DNA of 64,000 bases from an uncultured Saprospiraceae bacterium. GTDB lineage: Bacteria; Bacteroidota; Bacteroidia; Chitinophagales; Saprospiraceae. A program made the translations under genes and the position numbers. The stretch's first letter is position 1. Each line of letters opens with the position of its first letter. The DNA is taken from the NCBI GenBank assembly GCA_938001865.1, contig CALLAW010000048.1:1-64000 (forward strand), given 5' to 3'. The notes below the pieces were generated by a model that searched no databases, had not been told where the DNA came from, and was given only the letters and a program-made list of their open reading frames with translations. Of the stretch, positions 45,110 through 55,048 are shown piece by piece.

Positions 45110-45619
45110 ATGATGACAAGAAACATGATAATACTATTAATAATCTGCGCAGGATGGCTCCACTCCACTCAGCTCCATGCACAGCGAGATCAAGGTAAGG
45201 ATGAAAAAATTCAACAAATCAAAATCGCTTTCATCACAGAAAAAATGAACTTGTCTCCTGAAGAAGCTCAGAGGTTCTGGCCAATTTACAATAAGTATGA
45301 TAATAAATTAGCCTTACTCAAAGAGCAGCGGCGAAACAATTATAAAGGCAATCAGGTGGGCGATCACAATGCCAGAAGACTGGATCCTGATACGATGACA
45401 GATGCAGAGGCTCAAGCCAAATATACCCTCTACCTCAACATCGAAAAGCAAAAACTTGATCTTACACAACAAATGATTACAGAATTAGAGGGCTCATTTT
45501 CTTCCAAACAAATTCTAAATTATCTTATTGCTGAAGAAAGATTTAAGCGTCAAGTTATCTCGAAGGTCAAAGAGAAAATGAAAGAAAATAGAGGAAATAA
45601 AGAGATGCGATCTCGATAA
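45110..45619 (+). CDS. Spy/CpxP-like periplasmic sensor of the sigma cassette
   Basis: The 169-residue protein has a signal peptide ('IILLIICAGWLHSTQLHAQ') and is helical. The pattern 'IKIAFITEKMNLSPEEAQRFWPIYNKYDNKLALLKEQRR' is the hallmark of the Spy-like 'sensor of ECF sigma factor' family of Bacteroidota. The tail is basic. It should bind misfolded protein or metal in the periplasm and inform the sigma/anti-sigma pair upstream. A terminator follows within 30 bases, so the cassette ends here. Confidence 0.82.
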   Translation: MMTRNMIILLIICAGWLHSTQLHAQRDQGKDEKIQQIKIAFITEKMNLSPEEAQRFWPIYNKYDNKLALLKEQRRNNYKGNQVGDHNARRLDPDTMTDAEAQAKYTLYLNIEKQKLDLTQQMITELEGSFSSKQILNYLIAEERFKRQVISKVKEKMKENRGNKEMRSR

Positions 45620-45643
45620 AAAAGAAATAAATCAAACATCTCT

Positions 45644-45695
45644 AAATCCCTCTAAAGAGCTAGATATACTGGCACTTTAGAGGGATTTTTTTATT
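45644..45695 (+). terminator. Intrinsic terminator of the sigma cassette
   Basis: A 14-base-pair perfect stem (AAATCCCTCTAAAG / CTTTAGAGGGATTT) around a 17-base loop is followed by a run of T. Confidence 0.85.
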
Positions 45696-45892
45696 TGCGC
45701 TAAGCTCTAATTACTCAAGATAAATTGACATAGATTTATATCAAAAACAAAAAAAGGCACAGAATTTGATATTATAAATAAATATAATATGTAGTGGTAT
45801 ACCTTTAGACGTGATTCATGGCAAGCCCTGAGTGATTTGAGAGGATGGAAGAGTAAGTTTGTACTATTACACACACCAAACCAATCTGTATT

Positions 45893-48800
45893 ATGCAACA
45901 ACTCCCTATTACCCTTGGGTTACTAGCCCTCGTATTTACTTCCATTACTAATCTTTGTTCTCAATCATTTGAGGCTCTTTATGAGATCCCTGATAAGCGA
46001 GATTTTGAAACTTCCATTCATTTAGCTACAGCGGCATCAAAGTCCCAAAACTATCCTGGATTAGAGAAAGGTATGACTTTGACTCTCAATCCTCAAGTAC
46101 TCAAGTCAATTACACAATCAAAAAAACCTTTGCTCTCCTTAATCTTACCACAAGACGAAGGTGAGGAAGTCACTCTATTACTCAGAGCAGTGGATATTAC
46201 ACAACCTGGATATCAACTCCTTACCAAAACTAAGTCCAGTACAACTGTGGTTCGAGATGAGAATATGCATTATCGAGGTATCATCGAAGGCAAGCCTCAA
46301 TCTATGGTTACCGTCTCTCTCAATGCTGGAGAACTCATCGCAATGATTATCGATAAAAAGAGTCAAAAGACACTTGCCAAACTCAAGCATAGCGATGACT
46401 ACATCTATTATAACACCAATGATCTGTTGGTCTCGGCAGGATTTGAATGTAGTGCCGAGAGTCTCCAATCGTTCGGTACACAAGAGCAAGAGACAGATGA
46501 TACTCGAATAGATGCAGACAATTGTGTGGGCATGTATTTAGAGTCAGGGTATGATATCTATCTGGATCAAGGCTCATTGGAGGCGACGTCACTTTTTCTG
46601 ACAGGATTGTTCAATCAGGTCTCTTCTCTGTATGCCGCAGAGTCTATCAATCTCAACATACAAGAGTTAGTCATCTGGACTCAAGAAGAGCCCTATCCTG
46701 GACCAAGTGCATCAGACAAACTTGTTCAATTTCAAAATGCCTTAAATGGTCAATTCAATGGAGACTTAGCCCACTTAATAGACTATGGCAATAGTGGAGT
46801 CGCATATATCAATACACTTTGCTTTGATCAGTATGCGATAGGTTATAGTGGCATTAATAATTACTATGCTGAGTTGCCTGTATACTCATGGTCAACAGAA
46901 GTACTGGCTCACGAGATTGGGCATAACTTAGGGTCTCCACATACGCATGCCTGTGCATGGAATGGAAACAGTACCGCTATAGATGGATGCGGCGCAGCAG
47001 TAGGCGCAGGAGAAGGTTGCGATGGACCAGTACCAGATAAGGGTACAATCATGAGTTATTGTCACTTGGTCAGTGGCGTTGGCATTGATTTCAATTTGGG
47101 TTTCGGACCGCAACCTGGGGACTTAATTCGCAATAAAGTCTATAATAGCAGCTGCCTCAGTGCATGTAACACAGAAGTGGGCTGTCAGACTGTGGGTCTT
47201 CCATGTGATGACAATGATGAGTGTACAATAGATGATACCTATGACGAAGATTGTATCTGCGCTGGGGTATATCAAGATGAAGATGGTGACGGATATTGCA
47301 TTGGGAATGATCCAGATGACACTGACAGTTGTAATCCAGACAGCTCTAGTAGCGACTGCTCTCCAGGATGTACAGAGTATGACTCTACTACTGCTGAGTC
47401 GGGGTTTGGGATCTGGAATGATGGAGGGACTGACTGCAGGAGATCATCATCAGTCAATTATACTTATGAAGGCACCTACAGTATCTTGATCAGGGATAAC
47501 TCTAATGCCGCATCATCTACTTATACAGACAATCTGCCATTCCTTGGCGTAGATGAGATCCAGTTAGACTTTGTCTATTATCCATACAGTATGGAGACGG
47601 GAGAAGACTTCTTCCTAGAAATCTCGCTAAATGGTGGCAATCAATATCAACTAGTCAAATCTTGGGTATCGGGACAAGAATTTACCAATGGACAATTCTA
47701 TATGGAATCTGTCATGATCTCTGACTATCAACTCACTAATAATACGCGTCTTCGACTCCGCTGTGATGCCTCTACCAATACTGACCGTATCTACTTAGAT
47801 AATCTCATCATCTCCACATGTAATCCGAGTCAAGAAGAAGAAGATGACTGCTTACTTGCTGGCCAACCATGCGATGACGGTGACGAATGTACACTCGGTG
47901 AGACATATGATCTGGATTGCAACTGTGTCGATGGCATCTCATCGGATAGCGACCAAGATGGTGTCTGCTCTGTGCTTGACCTTGATGATAGCGATGCATG
48001 CATTCCTAACCCTAATCACCCTAATTGTGATGTCTGTGATACTGAGGGACAATTATGTGACGATGGTGATCCTTGTACGCTAGGCGAAGTCTATGATGCA
48101 AATTGTGATTGTACGGGTGGACTCTATACAGACTTTGACTCTGACGGCTACTGCGTCGGTAATGATCCTGATGATAATGATCCGTGTGTGCCTGATCCGA
48201 GCACATGCCCTGATGAGAGTTGTAGTCTCTTCGATAGTGAAGATTATGAACAATCAATAGGAATCTGGAATGATGGTGGTACAGACTGTCAAAGAATCTC
48301 TAACACTACCTACGCGACAAGTGGCAGTTACTCTATCAGGATTAGAGATAACTCTGGAGCACAATCCTCCGTATATAGTGACAATATCAATGCCTCCACA
48401 GCTCAATCTATCGAAGTGACATTTAGCTTCAAAGCAAATAGTATGGAGACTAATGAAGACTTCTTACTAGAGCTGTCATCAGATGGTGGGAGTACCTACT
48501 CACTGGTAAAGGACTGGAAATCTGGGAGTGACTTCAGCAATAATATCACATATACAGTGACAACAGTGATCAATAGTTTGGCTGGATTTACTCAGACTAC
48601 TCGATTGAGATTTAGATGTGATGCGAGTACTAATTCTGATCAGGTCTATATCGATGATGTCAATATCGAACTCTGTGGTACGGTCGCTACAGGAGATATC
48701 ATAGCTGCATCGACGACCCCTGATGCTACTGACAATGCAGTAATCTCTGACAGATTAGGTGATCTAGATCAGCAAGATCCGATAATCAGTATCTATCCCA

Positions 48801-49024
48801 ATCCCGTACAACAAAATGGAACATTACAGATCTCTGTCAAAGATGGAGCATCTATAAATACTCTTAGCCTGTATGATATCTATGGAAGGTTGCATCTCAC
48901 TCAAGAGATCAATAAGGTCTCAGAGATCTATACAATAGCTATCGGAGAGTTACAGTCTGGCACATATCTTGTATTAGTAGCCTCTGAGAGTAAGACGTGG
49001 CCACATAAGATAATTATCCAATAA
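45893..49024 (+). CDS. Secreted metzincin metalloprotease with Cys-rich repeats and T9SS sorting domain
   Basis: The 1043-residue precursor has a signal peptide, a propeptide-like part (to about 200) and a reprolysin/M12-like protease domain at about 210-425. The zinc site is 'HEIGHNLGSPHTH' starting at H340, with a Met-turn 'TIMSYCH' as metzincins require. After it come three Cys-rich modules (such as 'CDDGDECTLGETYDLDCNC') and two copies of a jelly-roll-like domain ('GIWNDGGTDC ... LRFRCDASTNSDQVYIDD'). A type A sorting domain ends it ('ISIYPNPVQQNGTLQI'). It should be an extracellular protease. A TAAGTTTG box (45854-45861) lies just upstream. Confidence 0.93.
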   Translation: MQQLPITLGLLALVFTSITNLCSQSFEALYEIPDKRDFETSIHLATAASKSQNYPGLEKGMTLTLNPQVLKSITQSKKPLLSLILPQDEGEEVTLLLRAVDITQPGYQLLTKTKSSTTVVRDENMHYRGIIEGKPQSMVTVSLNAGELIAMIIDKKSQKTLAKLKHSDDYIYYNTNDLLVSAGFECSAESLQSFGTQEQETDDTRIDADNCVGMYLESGYDIYLDQGSLEATSLFLTGLFNQVSSLYAAESINLNIQELVIWTQEEPYPGPSASDKLVQFQNALNGQFNGDLAHLIDYGNSGVAYINTLCFDQYAIGYSGINNYYAELPVYSWSTEVLAHEIGHNLGSPHTHACAWNGNSTAIDGCGAAVGAGEGCDGPVPDKGTIMSYCHLVSGVGIDFNLGFGPQPGDLIRNKVYNSSCLSACNTEVGCQTVGLPCDDNDECTIDDTYDEDCICAGVYQDEDGDGYCIGNDPDDTDSCNPDSSSSDCSPGCTEYDSTTAESGFGIWNDGGTDCRRSSSVNYTYEGTYSILIRDNSNAASSTYTDNLPFLGVDEIQLDFVYYPYSMETGEDFFLEISLNGGNQYQLVKSWVSGQEFTNGQFYMESVMISDYQLTNNTRLRLRCDASTNTDRIYLDNLIISTCNPSQEEEDDCLLAGQPCDDGDECTLGETYDLDCNCVDGISSDSDQDGVCSVLDLDDSDACIPNPNHPNCDVCDTEGQLCDDGDPCTLGEVYDANCDCTGGLYTDFDSDGYCVGNDPDDNDPCVPDPSTCPDESCSLFDSEDYEQSIGIWNDGGTDCQRISNTTYATSGSYSIRIRDNSGAQSSVYSDNINASTAQSIEVTFSFKANSMETNEDFLLELSSDGGSTYSLVKDWKSGSDFSNNITYTVTTVINSLAGFTQTTRLRFRCDASTNSDQVYIDDVNIELCGTVATGDIIAASTTPDATDNAVISDRLGDLDQQDPIISIYPNPVQQNGTLQISVKDGASINTLSLYDIYGRLHLTQEINKVSEIYTIAIGELQSGTYLVLVASESKTWPHKIIIQ
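47173..48680 (+). repeat. Internal tandem domain duplications in the metalloprotease gene
   Basis: Three Cys-rich modules begin near 47179, 47845 and 48031, and two jelly-roll-like domains lie at about 47398-47820 and 48262-48680. The paired domains share 'GIWNDGGTDC' and 'RCDASTN' with many substitutions between copies, so the duplication is old. Acidic DxDxDG-type loops ('DEDGDGYC', 'DSDQDGVC', 'DFDSDGYC') in the modules suggest calcium binding. Confidence 0.75.
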
Positions 49025-49082
49025 GAATAGAATAATATATCTCTAGATAGGCGTATCTATATCGGGTGAAATCATCCGTAAA

Positions 49083-49117
49083 AACAGTCAGGCTTAATCA
49101 ACCTGGCTGTTTTTTTT
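49083..49117 (+). terminator. Intrinsic terminator of the metalloprotease gene
   Basis: AACAGTCAGG pairs with CCTGGCTGTT (one U-G) around a nine-base loop and is followed by eight T residues, about 60 bases past the stop. Confidence 0.85.
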
Positions 49118-49271
49118 CATTACGCTGTAGAGTAAGAGACAGTCTCTATCCTTCGTAACGTAAGAAAGTAGATGGCCTGGCATTAAATCTGCAAATCAAA
49201 GTTACTAACTGAGTACTTTCTGTGATAATGACCTACCTTTGCCGCTGCTCATAAGAGCAATAAGATCGAGT

Positions 49272-50186
49272 ATGGACAATAAGCAAGGGAGTGACATTTG
49301 GGCTAATCCACTGACACCATGGTTAGTGTTGATTTTGCTTTCATTGGTATGGGGGAGTTCCTTCATCTTGATCAAAAAATCCCTTCTCGCTTTCCCTCCT
49401 AACGAAGTTGGAGCATTAAGAATAGGGATCTCATTCTTAGCTGTGATTCCGCTCCTGCTGATTAGATTCAAAGAGCAGCAGTGGAGACTACTTCCTTTAT
49501 TTTTGGTAGTGGGATTGACGGGTAACTTTATCCCTGCCCTACTCTTTGCCTATGCAGAGGTGAAGATAGATAGTGGCATTGCAGGAGTACTCAATAGTCT
49601 GACCCCACTCTTTACACTTATTATCGCATGGCTATTTTTCAGTAGACAGTTCCAATGGAAGGAAGCGATAGGAGTAATTTTTGGCTTTGTTGGGGCAGCT
49701 TGTTTGATTCTATTTGCCACTGGACAGATCGATCTAGAGCATCTTACATATGGTCTGCTCATCGTCATAGCTACTCTATGCTATGGAGTAAGTGTCAACG
49801 TAGTCAATGCTAAACTTACTTTAGTCAAACCGATAGATATTACCATCTTATCATTCTTTACAGTAGGGATTCCTGCATGGATATATCTGCTTACCTCTAC
49901 AGACTTGATTGTGCATGCTACACAGCATCCAGAGAGTAGGACTTCACTCCTTTCTATCTGTTTTCTGGCTCTAGTAGGTACTGTGATCTCGACAATAATC
50001 TTCTACCGACTTGTCCAGAAAACTGATGCTATTTTTGGTTCGTTAGTAGCTTATCTGATTCCTGTTGTAGCCCTTGGTTGGGCAGTGATTGATGGTGAAG
50101 TCTTGCTGATTACCCATTTCATTGGGTTTGGTCTCATTTTATTTGGGATTTACCTCGTCAAGCGAAAAAAATCTTCTCAACCCTAA
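49272..50186 (+). CDS. EamA/DMT-superfamily transporter
   Basis: The ATG at 49272 (MDNKQGSDIW) is chosen over the track start, which adds 11 residues. The protein has about ten membrane helices in two EamA halves ('LVWGSSFILIKKSLL', 'GIAGVLNSLTPLFTLIIAWLFF' then 'LVGTVISTIIFYRLVQKTDAI'). These drug/metabolite transporters export amino acids, nucleosides or drugs; the substrate is not readable here. A TACCTTTG box (49234-49241) stands about 30 bases upstream. Its stop almost touches that of convergent tatD (1-base gap). Confidence 0.88.
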   Translation: MDNKQGSDIWANPLTPWLVLILLSLVWGSSFILIKKSLLAFPPNEVGALRIGISFLAVIPLLLIRFKEQQWRLLPLFLVVGLTGNFIPALLFAYAEVKIDSGIAGVLNSLTPLFTLIIAWLFFSRQFQWKEAIGVIFGFVGAACLILFATGQIDLEHLTYGLLIVIATLCYGVSVNVVNAKLTLVKPIDITILSFFTVGIPAWIYLLTSTDLIVHATQHPESRTSLLSICFLALVGTVISTIIFYRLVQKTDAIFGSLVAYLIPVVALGWAVIDGEVLLITHFIGFGLILFGIYLVKRKKSSQP

Positions 50187-50187
50187 C

Positions 50188-50949
50188 CTACATCTTGAAC
50201 AACCGTTTTGCATTTACAGAAGTGTAATCCATCACTAGCTCTACTGACTGCTGTCTCATATCGCCTATCTTCTGCGCAATCACTGGAAGGTACTTCGATT
50301 GATTGGTCTTCCCTCTATATGGATGTGGTGCTAGATAAGGTGCATCCGTCTCGAGTAAGATACGATCCTCAGGTAAGTATGCTACCATCTCGTCTAACTT
50401 TGCATTCTTGAAGGTCACTACTCCACCAAGACCTAGATAAAATCCAGTATCCAAGGCCTTGCGAGCCTGGGCTATACTTCCGTTAAAACAATGAAATACA
50501 CCTGTGAGCCTCCCTGATTGTGCTGAACTAATCATATCTATCGTATCATCTAAGCTCTCTCTAGAGTGGATAATCAATGGTAATTGATCAGAATCAGACC
50601 AAGCAATCTGCTCCTCGAAAGCAAGCTTTTGTTCGTTGACAAATGTCTTATCCCAATAGTAATCTAGACCTACCTCGCCTACCCCGTGGTACTCCCGAGT
50701 CTGATAATGGCTCCTGATGATGCTGAGTTGGTCTGCATAATCCTCTTTGACATAACATGGGTGTAGTCCCATCATAGGCTTGCATATCTCAGGATACTTA
50801 TCAGCCAACTGATGCATAGCATCTATGCTAGAGATGTCTATATTGGGCATAAATATTTGAGAAATACCTGTCTCTTTGGCCTCAGATAATAAGGTGTCAA
50901 TATCTTTGATAAGTTCGTCAGCGTAGAGATGAGCATGAGTGTCAATCAT
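50188..50949 (-). CDS. TatD-family metal-dependent hydrolase
   Basis: The 253-residue TIM-barrel protein shows the TatD ligands in order: 'DTHAHLYAD', 'GEVGLDYYWD', 'LPLIIHSRES', 'GVFHCFNGS' and 'LLETDAPYLAP'. TatD enzymes are 3'-5' DNA exonucleases or related hydrolases in DNA repair. The frame is intact and of normal length. It is convergent with the DMT transporter and shares no terminator that I can see. Confidence 0.92.
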   Translation of the reverse strand: MIDTHAHLYADELIKDIDTLLSEAKETGISQIFMPNIDISSIDAMHQLADKYPEICKPMMGLHPCYVKEDYADQLSIIRSHYQTREYHGVGEVGLDYYWDKTFVNEQKLAFEEQIAWSDSDQLPLIIHSRESLDDTIDMISSAQSGRLTGVFHCFNGSIAQARKALDTGFYLGLGGVVTFKNAKLDEMVAYLPEDRILLETDAPYLAPHPYRGKTNQSKYLPVIAQKIGDMRQQSVELVMDYTSVNAKRLFKM

Positions 50950-51009
50950 AGTATTGGAGCTTTGTTGGCCGCATTGAAGCGGGATTGATAATTGTATATA
51001 GAGTAAAGA

Positions 51010-51645
51010 ATGGGCAAAAAAAAGAAATATTATGTAGTCTGGGTAGGAATAAGCCCAGGAATCTATGATACCTGGGATGAATGCTTGAGACAGACCAAGG
51101 GATATCCAGGAGCTAAGTATAAGTCATATCCTACTAGAGCTGCTGCTATAGCTGGCTATGAAGGAGGTGTAGACTACAATACAAGCAACAGTAAGACACC
51201 CCAAACACAGATCAGTAAAGACGAATGGGCTGCTGCTGGTGTCAACTTGGATAGCTTCTGCGTGGATGCTGCATGCAGCGGCAATCCTGGTATCATGGAG
51301 TATCGAGGAGTCTGGACAGATAACAATATTGAACTTTTCAGAAAAGGTCCGTATCAAGGAGGCACCAACAACATAGGTGAATTCCTTGCACTCGTGCATG
51401 CCTTAGCTTTCTTCAATCAAACCAATAAGACGATGCACATCTACACGGACTCAAAGACTGCTATGGCATGGGTAAGAAACAAGAAAGTAAAGACGACACT
51501 AAAGCAAACTCAAGAGAATGCTGTATTATTTGCGATGCTTGATAGAGCTATCCAATGGCTCAATACCAATACATACAAGCATACTATAGAAAAATGGAAT
51601 ACAAAAGAATGGGGGGAGATTCCTGCAGACTTTGGTCGTAAATAG
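51010..51645 (+). CDS. rnhA: Ribonuclease HI with N-terminal hybrid-binding domain
   Basis: The 211-residue protein starts with a viroplasmin-type RNA-DNA hybrid-binding domain ('YYVVWVGISPGIYDTWDECLRQTKGYPGAKYKSY'). The RNase H domain follows: 'CVDAACSGNPG' (first Asp), 'NNIGEFLALVHAL' (Glu), 'IYTDSKTAMAWV' (second Asp), and a C-terminal Asp in 'EIPADFGRK'. It degrades RNA in RNA-DNA hybrids. This domain order is seen in eukaryote-like RNase H1 and in many Bacteroidota. Confidence 0.93.
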   Translation: MGKKKKYYVVWVGISPGIYDTWDECLRQTKGYPGAKYKSYPTRAAAIAGYEGGVDYNTSNSKTPQTQISKDEWAAAGVNLDSFCVDAACSGNPGIMEYRGVWTDNNIELFRKGPYQGGTNNIGEFLALVHALAFFNQTNKTMHIYTDSKTAMAWVRNKKVKTTLKQTQENAVLFAMLDRAIQWLNTNTYKHTIEKWNTKEWGEIPADFGRK

Positions 51646-51682
51646 ATCATTATAATAGGCAGTAATTACTAGTGAGTTTAGC

Positions 51683-51690
51683 TATCTTTG
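51683..51690 (+). promoter_or_regulatory. TAnnTTTG promoter box before the VCBS gene
   Basis: TATCTTTG lies about 24 bases before the ATG at 51714. No TTTG is present at the expected 19-base distance upstream, so only the inner box is supported. Confidence 0.45.
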
Positions 51691-51713
51691 ATCTCAGATA
51701 ATTGGACCAAACC

Positions 51714-54700
51714 ATGAGAAACTACACTCTTCTAGGCCTCTGCCTCATGCTATTACTCAATAGCTGCAGTAATGCTGACAATCAATCAAAAACTACACAA
51801 TCTAACAAGGATACTCAAGGGCTCTATGTCTCACACTTAAGTGGTGCCCACGGCATAGACTTTACTAACCGAGTTGACATCAACCTAGAGTACAACCCAA
51901 TCCTTAATGATGGTGTGCTTCAGGGAGCAGGAGTAGGAGTACTCAATATAGATGGCGATGATCTGCCAGATGTGATCATCTTAGGCAATCAGACTGGGAT
52001 AAAGCTGTACAAAAACAAAGGAAATCTAAAGTTTGAAGATGTAACTATTGATGCTAAACTGACACAGACTAGTGGGTGGAATATGGGTGTCTCTATCGCA
52101 GATATCGATGGAGATAATGATGATGACATCTACATTTCTAGATTTCTACTCAACAATCCTAAAGAACGAGAAAACCTCCTCTATATCAATAACGGCAACA
52201 ATACATTTACTGAGAAGTCAAAAGAATATGGTCTTGCTGATGCTGGATATTCGGTCATGGCTAACTTTTTTGATTACGATCTAGATGGGGATCTTGACCT
52301 CTATGTACTCAATCAACCACCGTCTGCATTAGTGGAAAAACAAAAACTCAAGGGTTTGATGGATTATAAGTACACTAACCGACTCTACCGCAATGACAAT
52401 AACAAATATAGCGATGTGACCCAAGAGAGTGGTTTGATGAATTACAATTATTCATTGAGTGCTTTGACATACGATTATAACGATGATGGATACTTAGACA
52501 TTTTCGTTGCGAATGACTTTGACGAACCTGATCAATTTTACATCAATCAACAGAATGGTACTTTTCATAATGTGTCTGACATTGTATTTAAGCATCTGAG
52601 TACCTTCAGTATGGGATCCGACTTAGCTGATATTAACAATGATGGTCATCTGGACATCTTTGTGGCAGATATGGTAGCCGAAGACAACTACCGACAAAAG
52701 ACCAATATGAGTGGTATGAATCCTGAAAAGTTTTGGAATCTAGCCAATAACGGCTATCATTATCAATACATGTTCAATGCGTTACACCTCAACAATACTG
52801 GCAACTCGTTTAGTGAGATAGCACAACTCGCTGGCATAGCAAATACTGACTGGAGCTGGTCTACACTCTTCATGGACATGGACCTTGATGGATATAAGGA
52901 CTTGATGATAACTAACGGATTGATCAATGAAGTCAGGAACAAAGACTTCTCTAATTGGAGAGATGCCAAAATAGACTCATTGAAGAAAGCTCAAAATTCC
53001 AAAAAAGTATCTCCAGAATTTCTTTTCGAACTAGCCCAACAAGTCCCTAGTGTCCCAGTAAAAAACTACTTATACCAGAACAATGGTGACTTGACTTTCA
53101 CCAATAAGAGCAGTGATTGGGGATTCTCTAAACCTGGAGCTACACAAGGTGCTGCATATGCGGACTTTGATAATGATGGCGATCTAGACTTTATCCTCAA
53201 TCACAGCAATGCACCTGTAGAGCTCTTCGAATCAACAGCTGCTGACAGAAAGATTGGCAATTATCTCAATATCAAACTCCAAGGTGAGGGAAAAAACACA
53301 GGTGCTCTTAACTCGAAAATCAAAATAGAGTATGGCAAAGGTCTGCAACAAGTAAGTCAAACAACTCCGTATAGAGGATATGCATCTTGTAATCAAAACA
53401 TTACTCAATTTGGTCTTGGACCACATGATATCATCGATAAGCTTACAGTAAAGTTTCTCAGTGGTAAGCAAGTCATACTCACTGATGTAAAAGCGAATCA
53501 GACTCTAGTGATTAAAGAATCAAAGGGGACAACATCGATGGCAAACCCCTCCGATCAAATAGCTTCAATATTAAAAAAAGGAAGTACAAAGACTCAAATC
53601 AAACATGAAGAAAACTCTTATGATGATTATAAAAAAGAAATTCTCATTCCTTACAAAATGTCATCATTAGGGCCCGTAATTGCAGAAGGAGATATCAATG
53701 GAGACGGTATCTCTGATCTCTATATCGGGGGTGCAGCAGGCAATGGAGCCATTACTATTGCTGGCAATGCTCAAGGCGAATTTACACTTATCGACAATCC
53801 TATCTTCAAGTCTGCAAGCAAGAGTGAAGATGGAGCAGCTCACTTCTTTGACGCAGATGGAGATGGTGACTTAGATCTCTATGTCGCAAGTGGAAGCAAC
53901 GAATTCGATATAAATGACAAAAGGTTTAAAGATAGACTATACATCAATGATGGACGGGGCAAGTTCGCTAAAGGTCCAGCTCTACCTCCTCACTACACAA
54001 GCACTCATACTGTGATCTCAGCAGATGTAGATGGTGATGATGATTTGGATCTATTCGTTGGTGGTCGCCAGGTCCCTGGCAGATATGGAGCATCGACTGA
54101 TAGTTACCTCTATCTCAATGATGGGAAGGGAAGCTTTACTCAGAGTGAGAGCAGTCTATTTCAGAACCTAGGCATGGTGACTGACGCAGTCTTTACCAAT
54201 ATAGACAATGACGACAACTTAGAGTTAATCATTGCTGGAGAGTGGATGCCAATAGAGATATTTGAATTTGACTCCAATGGTAAGCCTTCGAGACAACCAA
54301 ATAATCTTGGTGATTCTAATGGATTATGGAATACCATAGAAGTGAGTGATCTAGATGGTGATGGTGACTTAGATATCATCGGTGGCAATCTTGGTCTCAA
54401 CAATAAGTATAAGGCAAGTAAGGAAAAACCATTCAAAGTCTTCGTAGATGACTTTGACAAGAATGGATCCAATGACGTCTATCTTGGATACTATGCTAAT
54501 GATGGTGTCTGCTATCCAGTGAGAGGCCGACAGTGCTCATCAGAGCAAATGCCATTTGTCAAGAAAAAATTTGAGTCCTATGAAGCATTTGCATCAGCAT
54601 CTATTGTAGAGGTCTTGGACGACAAGCTAGAGGATGACAGCGTATCCAAAGAAGTCTATACATTTGCCCATACACTCTTCTTTAACAATGGAGAGGGACG

Positions 54701-55034
54701 ATTCGAAGCCCAAAGGTTGCCAATGGAGACACAACGGTCGGTAGTCAACGATATCTTGATTACCAACTTGGATAGTGATCCGCTACCAGAGGTCTATATG
54801 GTAGGTAACTATTACGATAGAGAGGTCGAGACTACACGGAGTGACTCGGGGATAGGGAGCATCTTAGATATCAGTGACGACGGTATAGTCTCTTCGGTAC
54901 CTTCTAGTCAGTTGGGCCAGTTTGCTAACAAAGATGCAAGGACAGTACATGAGCTAAGCCTTGGCAATAAGTCCGTGATTGCAGTTGGAAATAACGATGA
55001 CATCATCCAATTCTTTGAGAAAAACAAGAAATAA
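51714..55034 (+). CDS. VCBS/FG-GAP repeat lipoprotein with ASPIC/UnbV domain
   Basis: The ATG at 51714 gives a lipoprotein signal (MRNYTLLGLCLMLLLNSCSN). The 1106-residue protein is built from many FG-GAP/VCBS blocks with calcium-type loops ('DIDGDNDDDIYISR', 'DYDLDGDLDLYVLN', 'DFDNDGDLDFILN', 'DADGDGDLDLYVAS'), forming one or two propellers. In the middle lies an ASPIC/UnbV domain ('GALNSKIKIEYGKG ... QFGLGPHDIIDKLTVKFLSG'). This layout matches the CRTAC1-like family seen near SusCD loci, but no SusCD pair is present. It is probably a surface-exposed binding protein of unknown ligand. Confidence 0.88.
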   Translation: MRNYTLLGLCLMLLLNSCSNADNQSKTTQSNKDTQGLYVSHLSGAHGIDFTNRVDINLEYNPILNDGVLQGAGVGVLNIDGDDLPDVIILGNQTGIKLYKNKGNLKFEDVTIDAKLTQTSGWNMGVSIADIDGDNDDDIYISRFLLNNPKERENLLYINNGNNTFTEKSKEYGLADAGYSVMANFFDYDLDGDLDLYVLNQPPSALVEKQKLKGLMDYKYTNRLYRNDNNKYSDVTQESGLMNYNYSLSALTYDYNDDGYLDIFVANDFDEPDQFYINQQNGTFHNVSDIVFKHLSTFSMGSDLADINNDGHLDIFVADMVAEDNYRQKTNMSGMNPEKFWNLANNGYHYQYMFNALHLNNTGNSFSEIAQLAGIANTDWSWSTLFMDMDLDGYKDLMITNGLINEVRNKDFSNWRDAKIDSLKKAQNSKKVSPEFLFELAQQVPSVPVKNYLYQNNGDLTFTNKSSDWGFSKPGATQGAAYADFDNDGDLDFILNHSNAPVELFESTAADRKIGNYLNIKLQGEGKNTGALNSKIKIEYGKGLQQVSQTTPYRGYASCNQNITQFGLGPHDIIDKLTVKFLSGKQVILTDVKANQTLVIKESKGTTSMANPSDQIASILKKGSTKTQIKHEENSYDDYKKEILIPYKMSSLGPVIAEGDINGDGISDLYIGGAAGNGAITIAGNAQGEFTLIDNPIFKSASKSEDGAAHFFDADGDGDLDLYVASGSNEFDINDKRFKDRLYINDGRGKFAKGPALPPHYTSTHTVISADVDGDDDLDLFVGGRQVPGRYGASTDSYLYLNDGKGSFTQSESSLFQNLGMVTDAVFTNIDNDDNLELIIAGEWMPIEIFEFDSNGKPSRQPNNLGDSNGLWNTIEVSDLDGDGDLDIIGGNLGLNNKYKASKEKPFKVFVDDFDKNGSNDVYLGYYANDGVCYPVRGRQCSSEQMPFVKKKFESYEAFASASIVEVLDDKLEDDSVSKEVYTFAHTLFFNNGEGRFEAQRLPMETQRSVVNDILITNLDSDPLPEVYMVGNYYDREVETTRSDSGIGSILDISDDGIVSSVPSSQLGQFANKDARTVHELSLGNKSVIAVGNNDDIIQFFEKNKK

Positions 55035-55048
55035 ATCTTATTGATCTC

